DNA of 64,000 nt from Ephemeroptericola cinctiostellae (lineage in GTDB: Bacteria > Pseudomonadota > Gammaproteobacteria > Burkholderiales > Burkholderiaceae). This document shows, piece after piece, positions 9,184 through 17,479 of the stretch. Positions within the stretch are counted from its first letter, which is position 1. Each line of letters starts with the position of its first letter. The DNA is taken from the NCBI RefSeq assembly GCF_003339525.1, contig NZ_CP031124.1, positions 2,294,001 through 2,358,000 of the forward strand. The letters are read 5' to 3'. Made by a program: the position numbers and the translations under genes. The notes beneath the pieces are model-generated. The model was not told where the DNA came from, did not search any database, and saw only the letters and a program-made list of their open reading frames with translations.

Positions 9184-9198
9184 TGGCACTACGTGCCA
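9184..9198. repeat. TGGCAC-N3-GTGCCA dyad, copy 2
   Basis: A perfect 15-bp dyad, TGGCAC-TAC-GTGCCA, extended by an A/T pair on each side, 409 bp from the copy at 8775-8789. Confidence 0.55.
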
Positions 9199-9280
9199 TA
9201 CCTCAACTACCAATACTTAGTGCTTTATCTACCTTTTGCCCTTCACTTTTTTATGCTGCAATGCACCATTTATTACTTAA

Positions 9281-9340
9281 ATTAAACTATCAATAAACTA
9301 CAATAAACTACAATAAACTACAATAAACTACAATAAACTA
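9281..9340. repeat. Tandem 10-bp repeats (CAATAAACTA x5), iteron-like
   Basis: Five perfect head-to-tail copies of CAATAAACTA occupy 9291-9340, preceded by a degenerate copy, ATTAAACTAT, at 9281-9290. The period is close to one helical turn, so all copies face the same side of DNA, as expected for iterons or stacked binding sites. GCCAACCAT-type motifs follow at once (from 9341). There are no spacers, so this is not a CRISPR array. Confidence 0.8.
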
Positions 9341-9552
9341 CCAACCATTTTGTTATTGTGCCAACCATTGCCAACCATGCCGCCGTTGTTATATCCACCC
9401 TGCCAATAAACCTATCTACTAACTCAACCAGCCAACATCATACTAACTCAACCCTACTATCTATAGGGGGATAGACTTTTTTAGAAACTGGAGTGGGCTA
9501 TGGGCTATATAGCACCATGAAAAAATTTCTAAAGTTTTTGAGATTATTACAT

Positions 9553-9969
9553 TTACGGTGCTTGCTCATTTACTGCGATTTTCTCTTGGTACTGCAAATC
9601 AAAATACTCATCTTGGGAGGGCGTATCCTGCATCCAAAAATACCAACCTGCTACACCCCAGATTGTGTGATATCTTGCCTCATCAAGTTTTAGAGCCTTC
9701 TCTTCTGTCAAGTATTCTTTACAAATTGAAATGCGACGCGCTTTATTTGCGGGCTTACCTTGTTTAAGTAAGTCATTCAACTCTCTAACCTGCCTTCCCA
9801 AAGAACTTGCAATACTATTAGCTTGTGCCTTACTTGCTTCTTTGTTAGTAGCAGGCAATAAACAATTTTTTGCATAGCGTGGCACTCTTTCATTTGGATA
9901 TATTTTTAGTTCTCCGTGCATTAGCATTGATGTAGCACCAATATATTTAGGTGATGTCGAATGTCTCAT
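9553..9969 (-). CDS. Unknown 138-aa protein (island)
   Basis: A 138-aa soluble, basic and mostly helical protein with no signal peptide. The start at 9969 is supported by AAGGAGA seven bases upstream; the longer frame from 10029 would overlap alpA. It lies 26 bp after alpA on the same strand, so the two are probably one transcript. The middle, about residues 50-100, is rich in Lys, Ala and Leu (ASKAQANSIASSLGRQVREL), and the C-terminal part is aromatic (YHTIWGVAGWYFWMQD). I recognise no family. An accessory replication or excision protein is possible only by position. Confidence 0.65.
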   Translation of the reverse strand: MRHSTSPKYIGATSMLMHGELKIYPNERVPRYAKNCLLPATNKEASKAQANSIASSLGRQVRELNDLLKQGKPANKARRISICKEYLTEEKALKLDEARYHTIWGVAGWYFWMQDTPSQDEYFDLQYQEKIAVNEQAP

Positions 9970-9995
9970 TTTAGTTTCTCCTTGTTTAATTGAAC

Positions 9996-10211
9996 TTAGC
10001 GACGTGCATTGATTCGTTCTGATACCCAATAATCAAACTCATGCTCCACCCAAGCAACACGTCGAGTAGTGATATTGATTGGTTTTGGAAACGCATTATC
10101 TTTAATCAACTGATAAATCGTTGACTTGCTTAATGCGGTACGGGCTAACACATCTTTTAGGCTAAGTAAGCGCAATTCTTGATTTTGCGTGGTTGGTTCG
10201 TTAGTAAACAT
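9996..10211 (-). CDS. AlpA-family excisionase/regulator
   Basis: A 71-aa helix-turn-helix protein of the AlpA (MerR-like winged helix) family. It shows LLSLKDVLARTALSKSTIYQLI, then PKPINITTRRVAWVEHEFDYW, the family's typical layout with a wing Arg-Arg and the terminal W-x-x-x-E-x-x-x-W pattern. AlpA proteins of P4-like elements activate the integrase gene or act as excisionases. AAAGGG lies six to seven bases before the ATG. It sits downstream of the integrase gene, separated from it by an intrinsic terminator, so it should have its own promoter. Confidence 0.85.
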   Translation of the reverse strand: MFTNEPTTQNQELRLLSLKDVLARTALSKSTIYQLIKDNAFPKPINITTRRVAWVEHEFDYWVSERINARR

Positions 10212-10276
10212 AATTTGCCCTTTTATTTGAGTTAGTAACTCGTTAAATTTGATATTTTTTCGGTTTTAAAATAGAA

Positions 10277-10299
10277 AAAACCGCTAATTAAGCGGTTTT
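10277..10299 (-). terminator. Intrinsic terminator of the integrase gene
   Basis: AAAACCGCT (10277-10285) pairs with AGCGGTTTT (10291-10299) around a 5-nt loop that overlaps the integrase stop codon. On the minus strand it is followed by TTTTTTCTATTTT. It separates the integrase transcript from alpA. Confidence 0.8.
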
Positions 10300-11544
10300 C
10301 AATTCGGGTTTAGTAACTGGGAGTGGCGCAACTCTGATTTTAGTAAATCGACATCGTGCACCCATAAAGTAATCCGCCCAGTCTTGCATCATCTTTCGTC
10401 TTTCGGGTAAGTATTGAGCATGATTGTATGCGGCTCTAACTGCGTCACCCTCACCATGTGCTAACTGGCGTTCGATGTGGTCACGGTTATAACCTTGCTC
10501 GTTTAAGATGGTACTTGCAGTTGCACGGAAACCATGCCCTGTCGCTCTACCATGATAACCCATGCGATACAGCGCATATAAAATGGTGTTTTCGCTCATC
10601 ATTCGGCGTGGACTTTTAACGTTCGGAAATAGATATTCACGGTTGCCGTTCAATGTTTTAAGTTTAGCGATGACCTCTAATGCTTGAGTAGATAGTGGCA
10701 CAATGTGCTCAACTTTCATTTTCATGCGTTCAGCAGGTATGCGCCACTCGTTTTTATCAAAGTTAAATTCGCTCCACTTCGCACCGCGTAACTCAACCGT
10801 ACGCACAAAGGTTAAAGCAAGTAACTTCATCGCAAGCAATGTAGTAGGTTCAAGGTCTGCGCTATTGGTTTCTAACTTTTCGACAAATTCGGGTAAGGCA
10901 TCATCACGTAGATACTTATAGTGCTGTACCTTTCTTGTTTTTAATGCACCTTTTAGATTTGCGGCTGGGTTGGTTTCACTGATCCCTGATTGAGCAGCAA
11001 ACAAAAATACTTGGTTACATACTTGTAGAGTTCGCTTTGCAATTTCTAACGCGTCTCTTGCTTCGACTTTACGAATAACAGCTTTTAGTTCTGGTGTAGT
11101 AATATCAGTTATTGGACGATTGGCTAAAGTTGGAAACAACTCTTTCTCAAGTATGTTTAATTGCCTTTTGGCTGTATATGCCGTCCATCCTGATAGTTTT
11201 GTGGTATGCCACTCCAAAGCTAATACCTTAAAGGTATTTGAGGCATTTAGTACCGCAATACGTTTGTTTTCCTGTTTAACTACGCTGGGGTCTTTCCCGT
11301 CTTTAACTTGCAAGCGTGCTGCATCGCGTAACTCGCGTGCTTTGGCTAATGAAACTTCAGGGTAAACACCAAACGAGATGCGTTTTTCAGTTTTAAGATA
11401 TGAGTACTTGAAACGCCAGTATTTTGCACCGCTGGACATTACTTCCAAGTAAAGCCCGCCGCCGTCAAACTTTCGGTAAGACTTATTGGGTAGTGGCTTT
11501 AAGTTATCACAGGCGCGAGCGTTGAGCATGTTTGTTTTAGGCAT
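10288..11544 (-). CDS. P4-type tyrosine integrase
   Basis: A 418-aa site-specific recombinase of the P4 integrase family. The N-terminal DUF4102 domain is visible as the KFDGGGLYLEV pattern followed by KYWRFKY and GVYPEVSLAKARELRD. The catalytic core includes Arg in TFVRTVELRGAKW, HxxR in GHGFRATAST, LAH, and the nucleophile Tyr in AVRAAYNHAQYLPERRKMM. All catalytic residues look intact. GGAGG lies eight bases before the ATG at 11544, so the upstream 31-residue extension is dropped. Such integrases usually target tRNA genes; the tRNA-Leu 3' end lies about 590 bp beyond its start. Confidence 0.94.
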   Translation of the reverse strand: MPKTNMLNARACDNLKPLPNKSYRKFDGGGLYLEVMSSGAKYWRFKYSYLKTEKRISFGVYPEVSLAKARELRDAARLQVKDGKDPSVVKQENKRIAVLNASNTFKVLALEWHTTKLSGWTAYTAKRQLNILEKELFPTLANRPITDITTPELKAVIRKVEARDALEIAKRTLQVCNQVFLFAAQSGISETNPAANLKGALKTRKVQHYKYLRDDALPEFVEKLETNSADLEPTTLLAMKLLALTFVRTVELRGAKWSEFNFDKNEWRIPAERMKMKVEHIVPLSTQALEVIAKLKTLNGNREYLFPNVKSPRRMMSENTILYALYRMGYHGRATGHGFRATASTILNEQGYNRDHIERQLAHGEGDAVRAAYNHAQYLPERRKMMQDWADYFMGARCRFTKIRVAPLPVTKPELKTA

Positions 11545-12135
11545 GGGGAAACCTCCATTATTGGTAAGTATGTAAAGGAAACAAAGGGAAATTAAAATTA
11601 GAAATTGATAATAAACTGCATTTCGGAATTGCTCCAAAACTCATTATCAACAGCTAAGATTATAGTGTAAAACCCCATAAAAATCAATAGATGTATTTTT
11701 TAGTATCTATATATTTTGTTTTCTTTTTGTTACTTTACAAACTTACTCTTACAAGACTTATTCGGAACTTATAAGATGCTATTAGTCGGCTACTATCTAT
11801 GAGATAGTAAGGTTTTCATTTTGCCGTTACTAAAAAACAACATTAACGTGAATCAATCCACGAGTGGGCTGTTTGTACCTCTTTAAACAGTAAAGACTAA
11901 CGGGCTGCAAAGATTAAACCAAGGCACTAAAAACGGGAAATTATAGAGTTGCCCCGAAAACTTGAATCTAACACCCGAATTGTGCCCCGTTGTTTGCTGG
12001 AGGTCAATGGACGGTATTTTAAGTTACTGGACTTCAAAAAGTGAGATTACTGCAATTAACTTATTGTTATTATTATCAATTTAGGTCTTTAATGGACTAT
12101 GCTGGACTTACCAGCACAGTCATTAAATTAAAATT
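11545..12135. other. Non-coding right flank of the island
   Basis: No gene is supported in these 591 bp. The stretch is AT-rich and holds a pair of TGCCCCG motifs at 11950-11956 and 11983-11989 that mirror a pair at 7062-7081. The integrase promoter should lie just above 11544. The element's right attachment site is probably between here and the tRNA-Leu 3' end, but I could not find a convincing long direct repeat of the tRNA end at the left side. Confidence 0.5.
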
Positions 12136-12229
12136 TGGTGCCCGGGGCCGGAATCGAACCGGCACGCCCCTTATTCAGGTAAGCGGCGGATTTTAAGTCC
12201 GCTGTGTCTACCAGTTTCACCACCCGGGC
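12136..12229 (-). tRNA. tRNA-Leu (UAA)
   Basis: Acceptor GCCCGGG at 12223-12229 pairs with CCCGGGC at 12140-12146, then A and an encoded CCA at 12136-12138. The anticodon stem-loop GGACTTAAAATCC gives anticodon TAA. A long variable arm and the T-loop GGTTCGATTCC are present. It is the last gene of the four-tRNA cluster, and its 3' end faces the integrated element. Confidence 0.95.
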
Positions 12230-12244
12230 GCCATTCTGTCGCAT

Positions 12245-12318
12245 TGGAGGCGGGGGTCGGAATCGAACCGGCGTACACGGCTTTGCAGGCCGCTGCATGA
12301 CCACTCTGCCACCCCGCC
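12245..12318 (-). tRNA. tRNA-Cys (GCA)
   Basis: Acceptor GGCGGGG at 12312-12318 closes with CCCCGCC at 12249-12255, followed by T and an encoded CCA at 12245-12247. The anticodon loop in GGCCTGCAAAGCC gives GCA. D-loop and T-loop (GGTTCGATTCC) are regular. It lies 15 bp upstream of tRNA-Leu in transcription order. Confidence 0.95.
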
Positions 12319-12421
12319 AATGCTTGTTTGGCGTGTCACACACCAGCTTGTATGTGACTTTTTAACATCTAAAACTACAAAGGGAAGTTTGACGATATAC
12401 GTTAACTTCCCTTTGGAAATT

Positions 12422-12497
<76 letters not shown>

Positions 12498-12521
12498 ACA
12501 ATGTGATTTCTATTTAAAAGC

Positions 12522-12597
<76 letters not shown>

Positions 12598-12682
12598 GCT
12601 TCAAAACAGAAGTGAAATTATAGGGTGATTATGATTTTACGTCAACCCCTTTTTATCATTTTTCATCATTTATTTTAAAAAA

Positions 12683-14101
12683 TCACAAACCACCGTATGA
12701 ATGTAGGCCAGATAAAAATATGTTAACCCCCAAAAATGCAAAACCTGTGATCACCAAACCAATGAGCGCCCAGTAGGCGCTGAACACACCACGCAAACCA
12801 GCCACCAAACGCAAATGCAACCATGCCGCATAGTTCAGCCAAACCACCAATGCCCAAGTTTCTTTTGGGTCCCAGCTCCAATATTTCCCCCATGCATCGG
12901 CCGCCCACAATGCGCCCAAAATGGTGGCAATGGTGAAAAACACGAAACCAACGGCGATGGACTTGTACATGATGTCATCCAGCACCTCAAAATCGGGCAA
13001 CTTACTGGCCAAATGACGACGTGCCATTAAAATGGCTCCGATGATGACCAAACCCACAGCAAAGTAAATCGCCCAGTAAGTTGCCATGAACTGTACCCCA
13101 CGGAACATCAGGGGTTCTGCAAACAACAGCGCCCCCAACACCCACAGCACAACCGTCGCCACACGGGTTTTACGTGCATATTGAGACATCAAGTCTTCTG
13201 TCGAGGACTCGTTTGTGTTGCTCACACGAAAAGCTTTTGGCAATGCATCATACGGCGTGCCCACGTATTTAATCAAATAGGCAAACGCGACCATCGCCGC
13301 CAATGAGAAGGTACCGTAACCAATGAAATTGGCGGGCACATGGATTTTCATCCACCATGACTGCAAAGCAGGAATCAACGGCTTGATCTCATGCGCGCCA
13401 CGCGCCACGCTATACCACAACAAAAATCCAACGGACATACAGACCACCAGCAACACATAAGGGCCGAGCTGTTTCGTTTGATAATGGTTTTCATAATACA
13501 AATAAAAAGCCGTGGTCAACAATGAAAACAAAATAAACACTTCATAAAGATTGGAGACGGGGATGTGGCCGACGTCTGCTGCAATCAAATAACTTTCATG
13601 CCAACGCACCATCAATGCGGTTGAACCCAACACCAAAGCAGCGTACGCCAAACGTGAAGCCATCCAGCCCAAAGTGGGCTTATCAAAAAACACATTGACC
13701 CAATACATCACCGTCGCCAACACAAAGAGCACACTCATCCACATCACAGCGGGCTGCGAGGCCAGCATGTATTTCAGGCCGAATACAGCTTCACCACGCG
13801 CCAAGTCACCTTGATACAGGGCAACTGCAGACAAACTCAAAACGGCCACACACGCAAATACAATTTGCAACGGCCGCCAAAACCAGCCAATGGCAACCGC
13901 AGTCAATGCACCACCCATCAAGATGATCACCTCATAATAATCCATGAGGTCACGATTTTTCATGCCGCCATAAGCGAATAAGCCCAAGGTGGCCAAGGCA
14001 TACAGCACATCCATTGCGTTCAAATGCCGCCACCATGCGGGTGGAGCATCAGCGGTATATCGACTTAAATCAATGGGTGTGGTGGTATTGGTTTTATGCA
14101 T
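12683..14101 (-). CDS. ccsB: Cytochrome c biogenesis protein CcsB/CcsA (heme handling, system II)
   Basis: A 472-aa polytopic protein with many hydrophobic segments and the tryptophan-rich heme-handling signature WGKYWSWDPKETWALVVWL near residues 400-420, followed by a final pair of helices. With ResB it forms the system II synthase that exports heme and attaches it to apocytochromes c outside the inner membrane. Conserved His residues are seen, for example in VGHIPVSNLYE, LKIHVP-type WMKIHVPANFIGYG and WLHLRLVAGL. It overlaps the end of resB by 8 bp, indicating coupled translation. Nomenclature differs; in betaproteobacteria this subunit is usually called CcsB. Confidence 0.94.
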   Translation of the reverse strand: MHKTNTTTPIDLSRYTADAPPAWWRHLNAMDVLYALATLGLFAYGGMKNRDLMDYYEVIILMGGALTAVAIGWFWRPLQIVFACVAVLSLSAVALYQGDLARGEAVFGLKYMLASQPAVMWMSVLFVLATVMYWVNVFFDKPTLGWMASRLAYAALVLGSTALMVRWHESYLIAADVGHIPVSNLYEVFILFSLLTTAFYLYYENHYQTKQLGPYVLLVVCMSVGFLLWYSVARGAHEIKPLIPALQSWWMKIHVPANFIGYGTFSLAAMVAFAYLIKYVGTPYDALPKAFRVSNTNESSTEDLMSQYARKTRVATVVLWVLGALLFAEPLMFRGVQFMATYWAIYFAVGLVIIGAILMARRHLASKLPDFEVLDDIMYKSIAVGFVFFTIATILGALWAADAWGKYWSWDPKETWALVVWLNYAAWLHLRLVAGLRGVFSAYWALIGLVITGFAFLGVNIFLSGLHSYGGL

Positions 14102-16196
14102 GATCGTCCTCGTGATCGCCTTTCGTGGGCATGTATTCGCTTGTGCGCTCTGAATGTTTCATGTTTGGATTGATCGCATGACACAATGTTTTCCAAGCGT
14201 GTTGATAATCAAATGTGCGGCGTGTGCTGCTCATCGCCAAAGTTAAATGCTGAACAGCACCATTCGGCTTGATGTGCAACCACACACGACGCTCACGGAT
14301 AAAGGTCATGGCCAAAGTCCCCAACACAAGCATCAATGAACCACTGTAAACCCAAAACTGTCCTGGGGAACGTGTCATTTGTAAAACAGAGGCTTGCACC
14401 TGATCAAAGCCTTTGAGCTGAACAAACACAGGTGAACCGTAAGCAAACGCATCGGACAAACCGACCACGGCCAAACGCATGAACTTACCCGTATCAGGAT
14501 TGTCCACCAAAACAGGCAAGCCATCGGCCTGACGTGCTGTTTGCAACAACTCCCACAAACTGCCTTCAAGTAAACGTGTCACGGTTTGCGCCACAGCATC
14601 CCGTTGATCTGCGGGTACTTTGGTTTGTAAAGACTCACCCACCGTTTGCAAGCCGCCTTGAGCAAATAAATTTAAAATCTCAGTTAAACTTTTCTCCAGC
14701 TCATCGCCTTTTAATGGGTTATTTTGCTGGGTTTCACGCATGCGTTTGGCATACAACTGAATGGCCTTTGTGCGCATGTCCGTGTTCGCCAAAGCAGCCC
14801 GCAACCGCATGAAATCGCCCATGCTTTGCTCCGCATCGGCAGGAATTCGCAAGTATAAGAAATCTTTATTCGGATCGGTGCGCACGCCACTCAAAAACAC
14901 GGAAGCCCCATCCAAGGTCACAGGCACCATGTAGTTACGAAACTCCGTCGCTTGCCCAGCCTTATCCAATAACACAAACTGAATCACAGGCCCCACATTT
15001 TTTAATGTTTTCACCTTACTGGCTGGACTCATGGCATGTGCAAAAGCACTCGTTGTATCAATCGGCGCACCAGAAGCTTCTGCCAAATTCTCCACATTGA
15101 TCGGCTTAAACTGGCGCCATTCAATCGTATAGGGCTCACCCGCAAAACTGATCGGCTGGTTTTTATACATGGTCGCATCAATGTTGGCAGGCTGTGCAAC
15201 AGTGCCACTCAGAGGATAGACCGCCAATTGCAAACGTGAACCACCATCATCAAAACCAGCTTGATACACGGCAACGCCTTTATAACGCAATGGGTGATTC
15301 ACCTCAATTGTTTGATTAAAACTTTCACCAGTGCTTTTATCCTGAACGGTCACTTCACTGGCAAACCGTTTGGGCATGCCCGTGCTGTAATAATCCACCA
15401 TGAATTTATTCAAGCGCAGCACAAATGGCAAATCCTGCAACAAGTAATGGTCCTGATCATAGGCCAACGACACCACATCGGTCACCGCACCTTCAGGGAT
15501 TTTAACATCACCACGGTAACTTAACGTATGGGTTGATAACACACCATCCGTTGGCACTTGAGCAAAAGACAAGGCATTGGCTTGAGGTTGTTTGCCGAAC
15601 AAATGAACTTGAGCACGAATCGACAACTCGCTATCCATCAAACCGCCAATACAAATCACAATGATCGCCAGATGGGTCAAAATATAACCGATGCGGTTAA
15701 AACGCCCTCGTTTGGCAGCAATATAAACACCCGCCTCATTTTCTTGGGCACGCACCTGATAACCGTGTTTTTGCAATGCACGCACATTGCGTTGAGTCAA
15801 AACATCAAGCGATTCATTGCTTGTCCAATCGCTGTGCTCGGGCAAATGGCGCAAACTATTGGTGCGCGTGTGGTGCTTAAATGTACGCATGTCTTGCAAC
15901 ATTTTAGGCGTATTTCGAATCAAACACACACTGGTGGAAATCAGCAAAAAAACCAAGATAATCAAAAACCATGCTTGGTTATACACATCAAAAATACCCA
16001 ACATGGCAAACCACTGTGCCCAAAACAAACCAAACTGGGTGATGTAATTCACCATCGGTTCATTTTGCTTGACCAGTGTACCAATGGCACTGGCAATCGC
16101 CAAAATGCTGAGCAAACTGATGGCCAAGCGCATGGATCCAAGAAAATCCCACAAACGGGCGCGCATTGAGGCTGTGGAGGAATTGTTTTGAGTCAT
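14094..16196 (-). CDS. resB: Cytochrome c biogenesis protein ResB
   Basis: A 700-aa ResB/Ccs1 protein: three membrane segments in the first about 200 residues (including LRLAISLLSILAIASAIGT-like MRLAISLLSIL and GYILTHLAIIVICIGGL), a large periplasmic domain, and a last membrane helix near residue 620 (VYSGSLMLVLGTLAMTFI). It serves as the partner of CcsB in system II cytochrome c maturation, chaperoning apocytochrome and reducing its CXXCH. The ATG at 16196 is preferred to the TTG at 16205. It precedes ccsB with an 8-bp overlap and follows the cytochrome c4 gene, a natural client. Confidence 0.93.
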   Translation of the reverse strand: MTQNNSSTASMRARLWDFLGSMRLAISLLSILAIASAIGTLVKQNEPMVNYITQFGLFWAQWFAMLGIFDVYNQAWFLIILVFLLISTSVCLIRNTPKMLQDMRTFKHHTRTNSLRHLPEHSDWTSNESLDVLTQRNVRALQKHGYQVRAQENEAGVYIAAKRGRFNRIGYILTHLAIIVICIGGLMDSELSIRAQVHLFGKQPQANALSFAQVPTDGVLSTHTLSYRGDVKIPEGAVTDVVSLAYDQDHYLLQDLPFVLRLNKFMVDYYSTGMPKRFASEVTVQDKSTGESFNQTIEVNHPLRYKGVAVYQAGFDDGGSRLQLAVYPLSGTVAQPANIDATMYKNQPISFAGEPYTIEWRQFKPINVENLAEASGAPIDTTSAFAHAMSPASKVKTLKNVGPVIQFVLLDKAGQATEFRNYMVPVTLDGASVFLSGVRTDPNKDFLYLRIPADAEQSMGDFMRLRAALANTDMRTKAIQLYAKRMRETQQNNPLKGDELEKSLTEILNLFAQGGLQTVGESLQTKVPADQRDAVAQTVTRLLEGSLWELLQTARQADGLPVLVDNPDTGKFMRLAVVGLSDAFAYGSPVFVQLKGFDQVQASVLQMTRSPGQFWVYSGSLMLVLGTLAMTFIRERRVWLHIKPNGAVQHLTLAMSSTRRTFDYQHAWKTLCHAINPNMKHSERTSEYMPTKGDHEDDHA

Positions 16197-16236
16197 TAAA
16201 ATCAAACTAAAGTTGTCGATATTGGTGATAAACGGC

Positions 16237-16260
16237 CAAAAAAACAGCCCATGGGGCTGT
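16237..16260 (-). terminator. Intrinsic terminator before resB
   Basis: ACAGCCC and GGGCTGT (16244-16260) form a short GC-rich hairpin which on the minus strand is followed by seven T. It lies downstream of the cytochrome c4 terminator at 16407-16440, so a second transcript must reach it or it acts as an attenuator before resB. Confidence 0.65.
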
Positions 16261-16406
16261 CAAGTCTTAATTCAGCGCCCACTAGAAACATATAAAATAC
16301 ATCCATAAATCAAAGGTTTTGAGGTTTTATCGATTTAACCACTACACCTTTGCTTTTTAAATGCAACCTCATCCGACGGTAAATAATAAAAGGCTTTTTT
16401 GCATAA

Positions 16407-16440
16407 AATAATGGGCGGTGAAAAATCACCGCCCATTATT
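16407..16440 (-). terminator. Intrinsic terminator of the cytochrome c4 gene
   Basis: AATAATGGGCGGTGA (16407-16421) pairs perfectly with TCACCGCCCATTATT (16426-16440) around a 4-nt loop. The stem ends in an A/T-rich part, giving the U-rich tail on the minus strand. It lies about 36 bp after the cytochrome c4 stop. Confidence 0.85.
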
Positions 16441-16476
16441 ATAACCGCTATTGCAGTGCAATAGGTTAAACCGAAA

Positions 16477-17265
16477 TTAACGTAAGCCAGCCATGTAATC
16501 CGCAACGGCGGCAATCTCTGTATCCGTCATGCGTTTCGCAATGTCTTGCATCGGCGCACTGTTTTTGCGCGCATCTTCACGGAATGCCTTCAACTGCACC
16601 ACGAGATAATCAGAATACTGGCCACCCACACGTGGGTATTTTGCCATGATGCCTGCACCTGTAGGGCCATGGCAACCAGCACAAGCTGGTAAACTCTTAC
16701 TGACCACACCACCACGGTAGATTTTTTCACCCAATTTCGACAACACTGGATCATCCTGTTTTGCCACATCAGGCGTCAATTTCTGAGCAGAGAACCACGC
16801 AGACAAGCTTTTCATGTCATCATCAGACAGAGCAGCCACTTGCCCGCCCATGGTGGATACTTTGATTTGACCCGTTGCACCATCAACCATGTTGGCACGT
16901 GCAGCTTCAGTCGCACCTTCAACGGCTTTAAAGTCGTGCAATTGTTTCAGTAAATACGCTTCATGTTGCCCCGCCAATTTCGGCTGCAAAGGCACAGTGC
17001 TGTTGCCATCGGCATTGTGGCATGATGCACAAATGCCCACAGCAATCGCTTGACCACGTTCCACACCAACAGGCATGCCTTGAACAGATTTGATGTCAAA
17101 AGTGGCGGCAACAGGGGCAGCAACAGCCGTCGCAGCAACAGGTGCTGCGGTAGTCGCTTCTGCCTTGGCCACGGCCGGCGCGTCTTTTTGCTGCGCAATG
17201 GCAACACCTGAAATAGCGGCAACGATGCCAACAGCGGCGAGTAAATAAGCGTAAGAACGTTTCAT
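16477..17265 (-). CDS. Diheme cytochrome c4
   Basis: A 262-aa periplasmic cytochrome. The signal peptide is MKRSYAYLLAAVGIVAAISG with cleavage near AIAQQ, then an Ala/Pro/Val-rich spacer (about residues 28-55). Two cytochrome c domains each carry a CXXCH: CASCH near residue 80 and CAGCH near residue 195. Likely Met ligands occur in the VSTMGGQ and SAPMQDIAKRM stretches. Cytochrome c4 passes electrons to terminal oxidases. It lies upstream of resB-ccsB, which mature it, and is divergent from engB; this order is common in betaproteobacteria. The long Ala-rich linker is somewhat unusual. Confidence 0.93.
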   Translation of the reverse strand: MKRSYAYLLAAVGIVAAISGVAIAQQKDAPAVAKAEATTAAPVAATAVAAPVAATFDIKSVQGMPVGVERGQAIAVGICASCHNADGNSTVPLQPKLAGQHEAYLLKQLHDFKAVEGATEAARANMVDGATGQIKVSTMGGQVAALSDDDMKSLSAWFSAQKLTPDVAKQDDPVLSKLGEKIYRGGVVSKSLPACAGCHGPTGAGIMAKYPRVGGQYSDYLVVQLKAFREDARKNSAPMQDIAKRMTDTEIAAVADYMAGLR

Positions 17266-17479
17266 AGGGTATTCCCGTTTTATGTCTTCGGTGTAATGTG
17301 TCTTATATTCGGGTTTTTAACCGCAGTCCACCCTTTTGGGCAACTTAACTGGCAAAAAGCCTTCATAAACAGGTATCATTGTACCTCAAGACCATGTTAA
17401 AACCAAGGGTAATACAGGTCAAATTTATCAAATGCTTTGTGCATTTTTTATGTATCTTGCAAGTTTATTGAAAGTTTTT

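Larger units (their letters stand above)
8708..9552. other. 845-bp non-coding, repeat-rich region of the island
   Basis: No convincing gene lies here: the two short plus-strand frames have no ribosome sites and run through repeats. The stretch holds two TGGCAC-N3-GTGCCA dyads, C-rich and G-rich runs, an 11-bp inverted repeat (8860-8870 with 8893-8903), two copies of ATACCCCAGTA (9015-9025 and 9051-9061), five tandem 10-bp units and three CCAACCAT motifs. Such density is like a replication or transfer origin or a regulator-binding region. No replication initiator gene is present in the island. Confidence 0.6.

Noticed and set aside
9103..9285. 60-codon plus-strand frame in the island
   Set aside because: No ribosome site, runs through a G-rich tract and a dyad, and has no protein-like composition.
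9281..9340. Tandem repeat as a CRISPR array
   Set aside because: 10-bp units directly adjacent with no spacers, and no cas genes.
9493..9693. 66-codon plus-strand frame
   Set aside because: Mostly antisense to the better supported 138-aa minus-strand gene, with no ribosome site.
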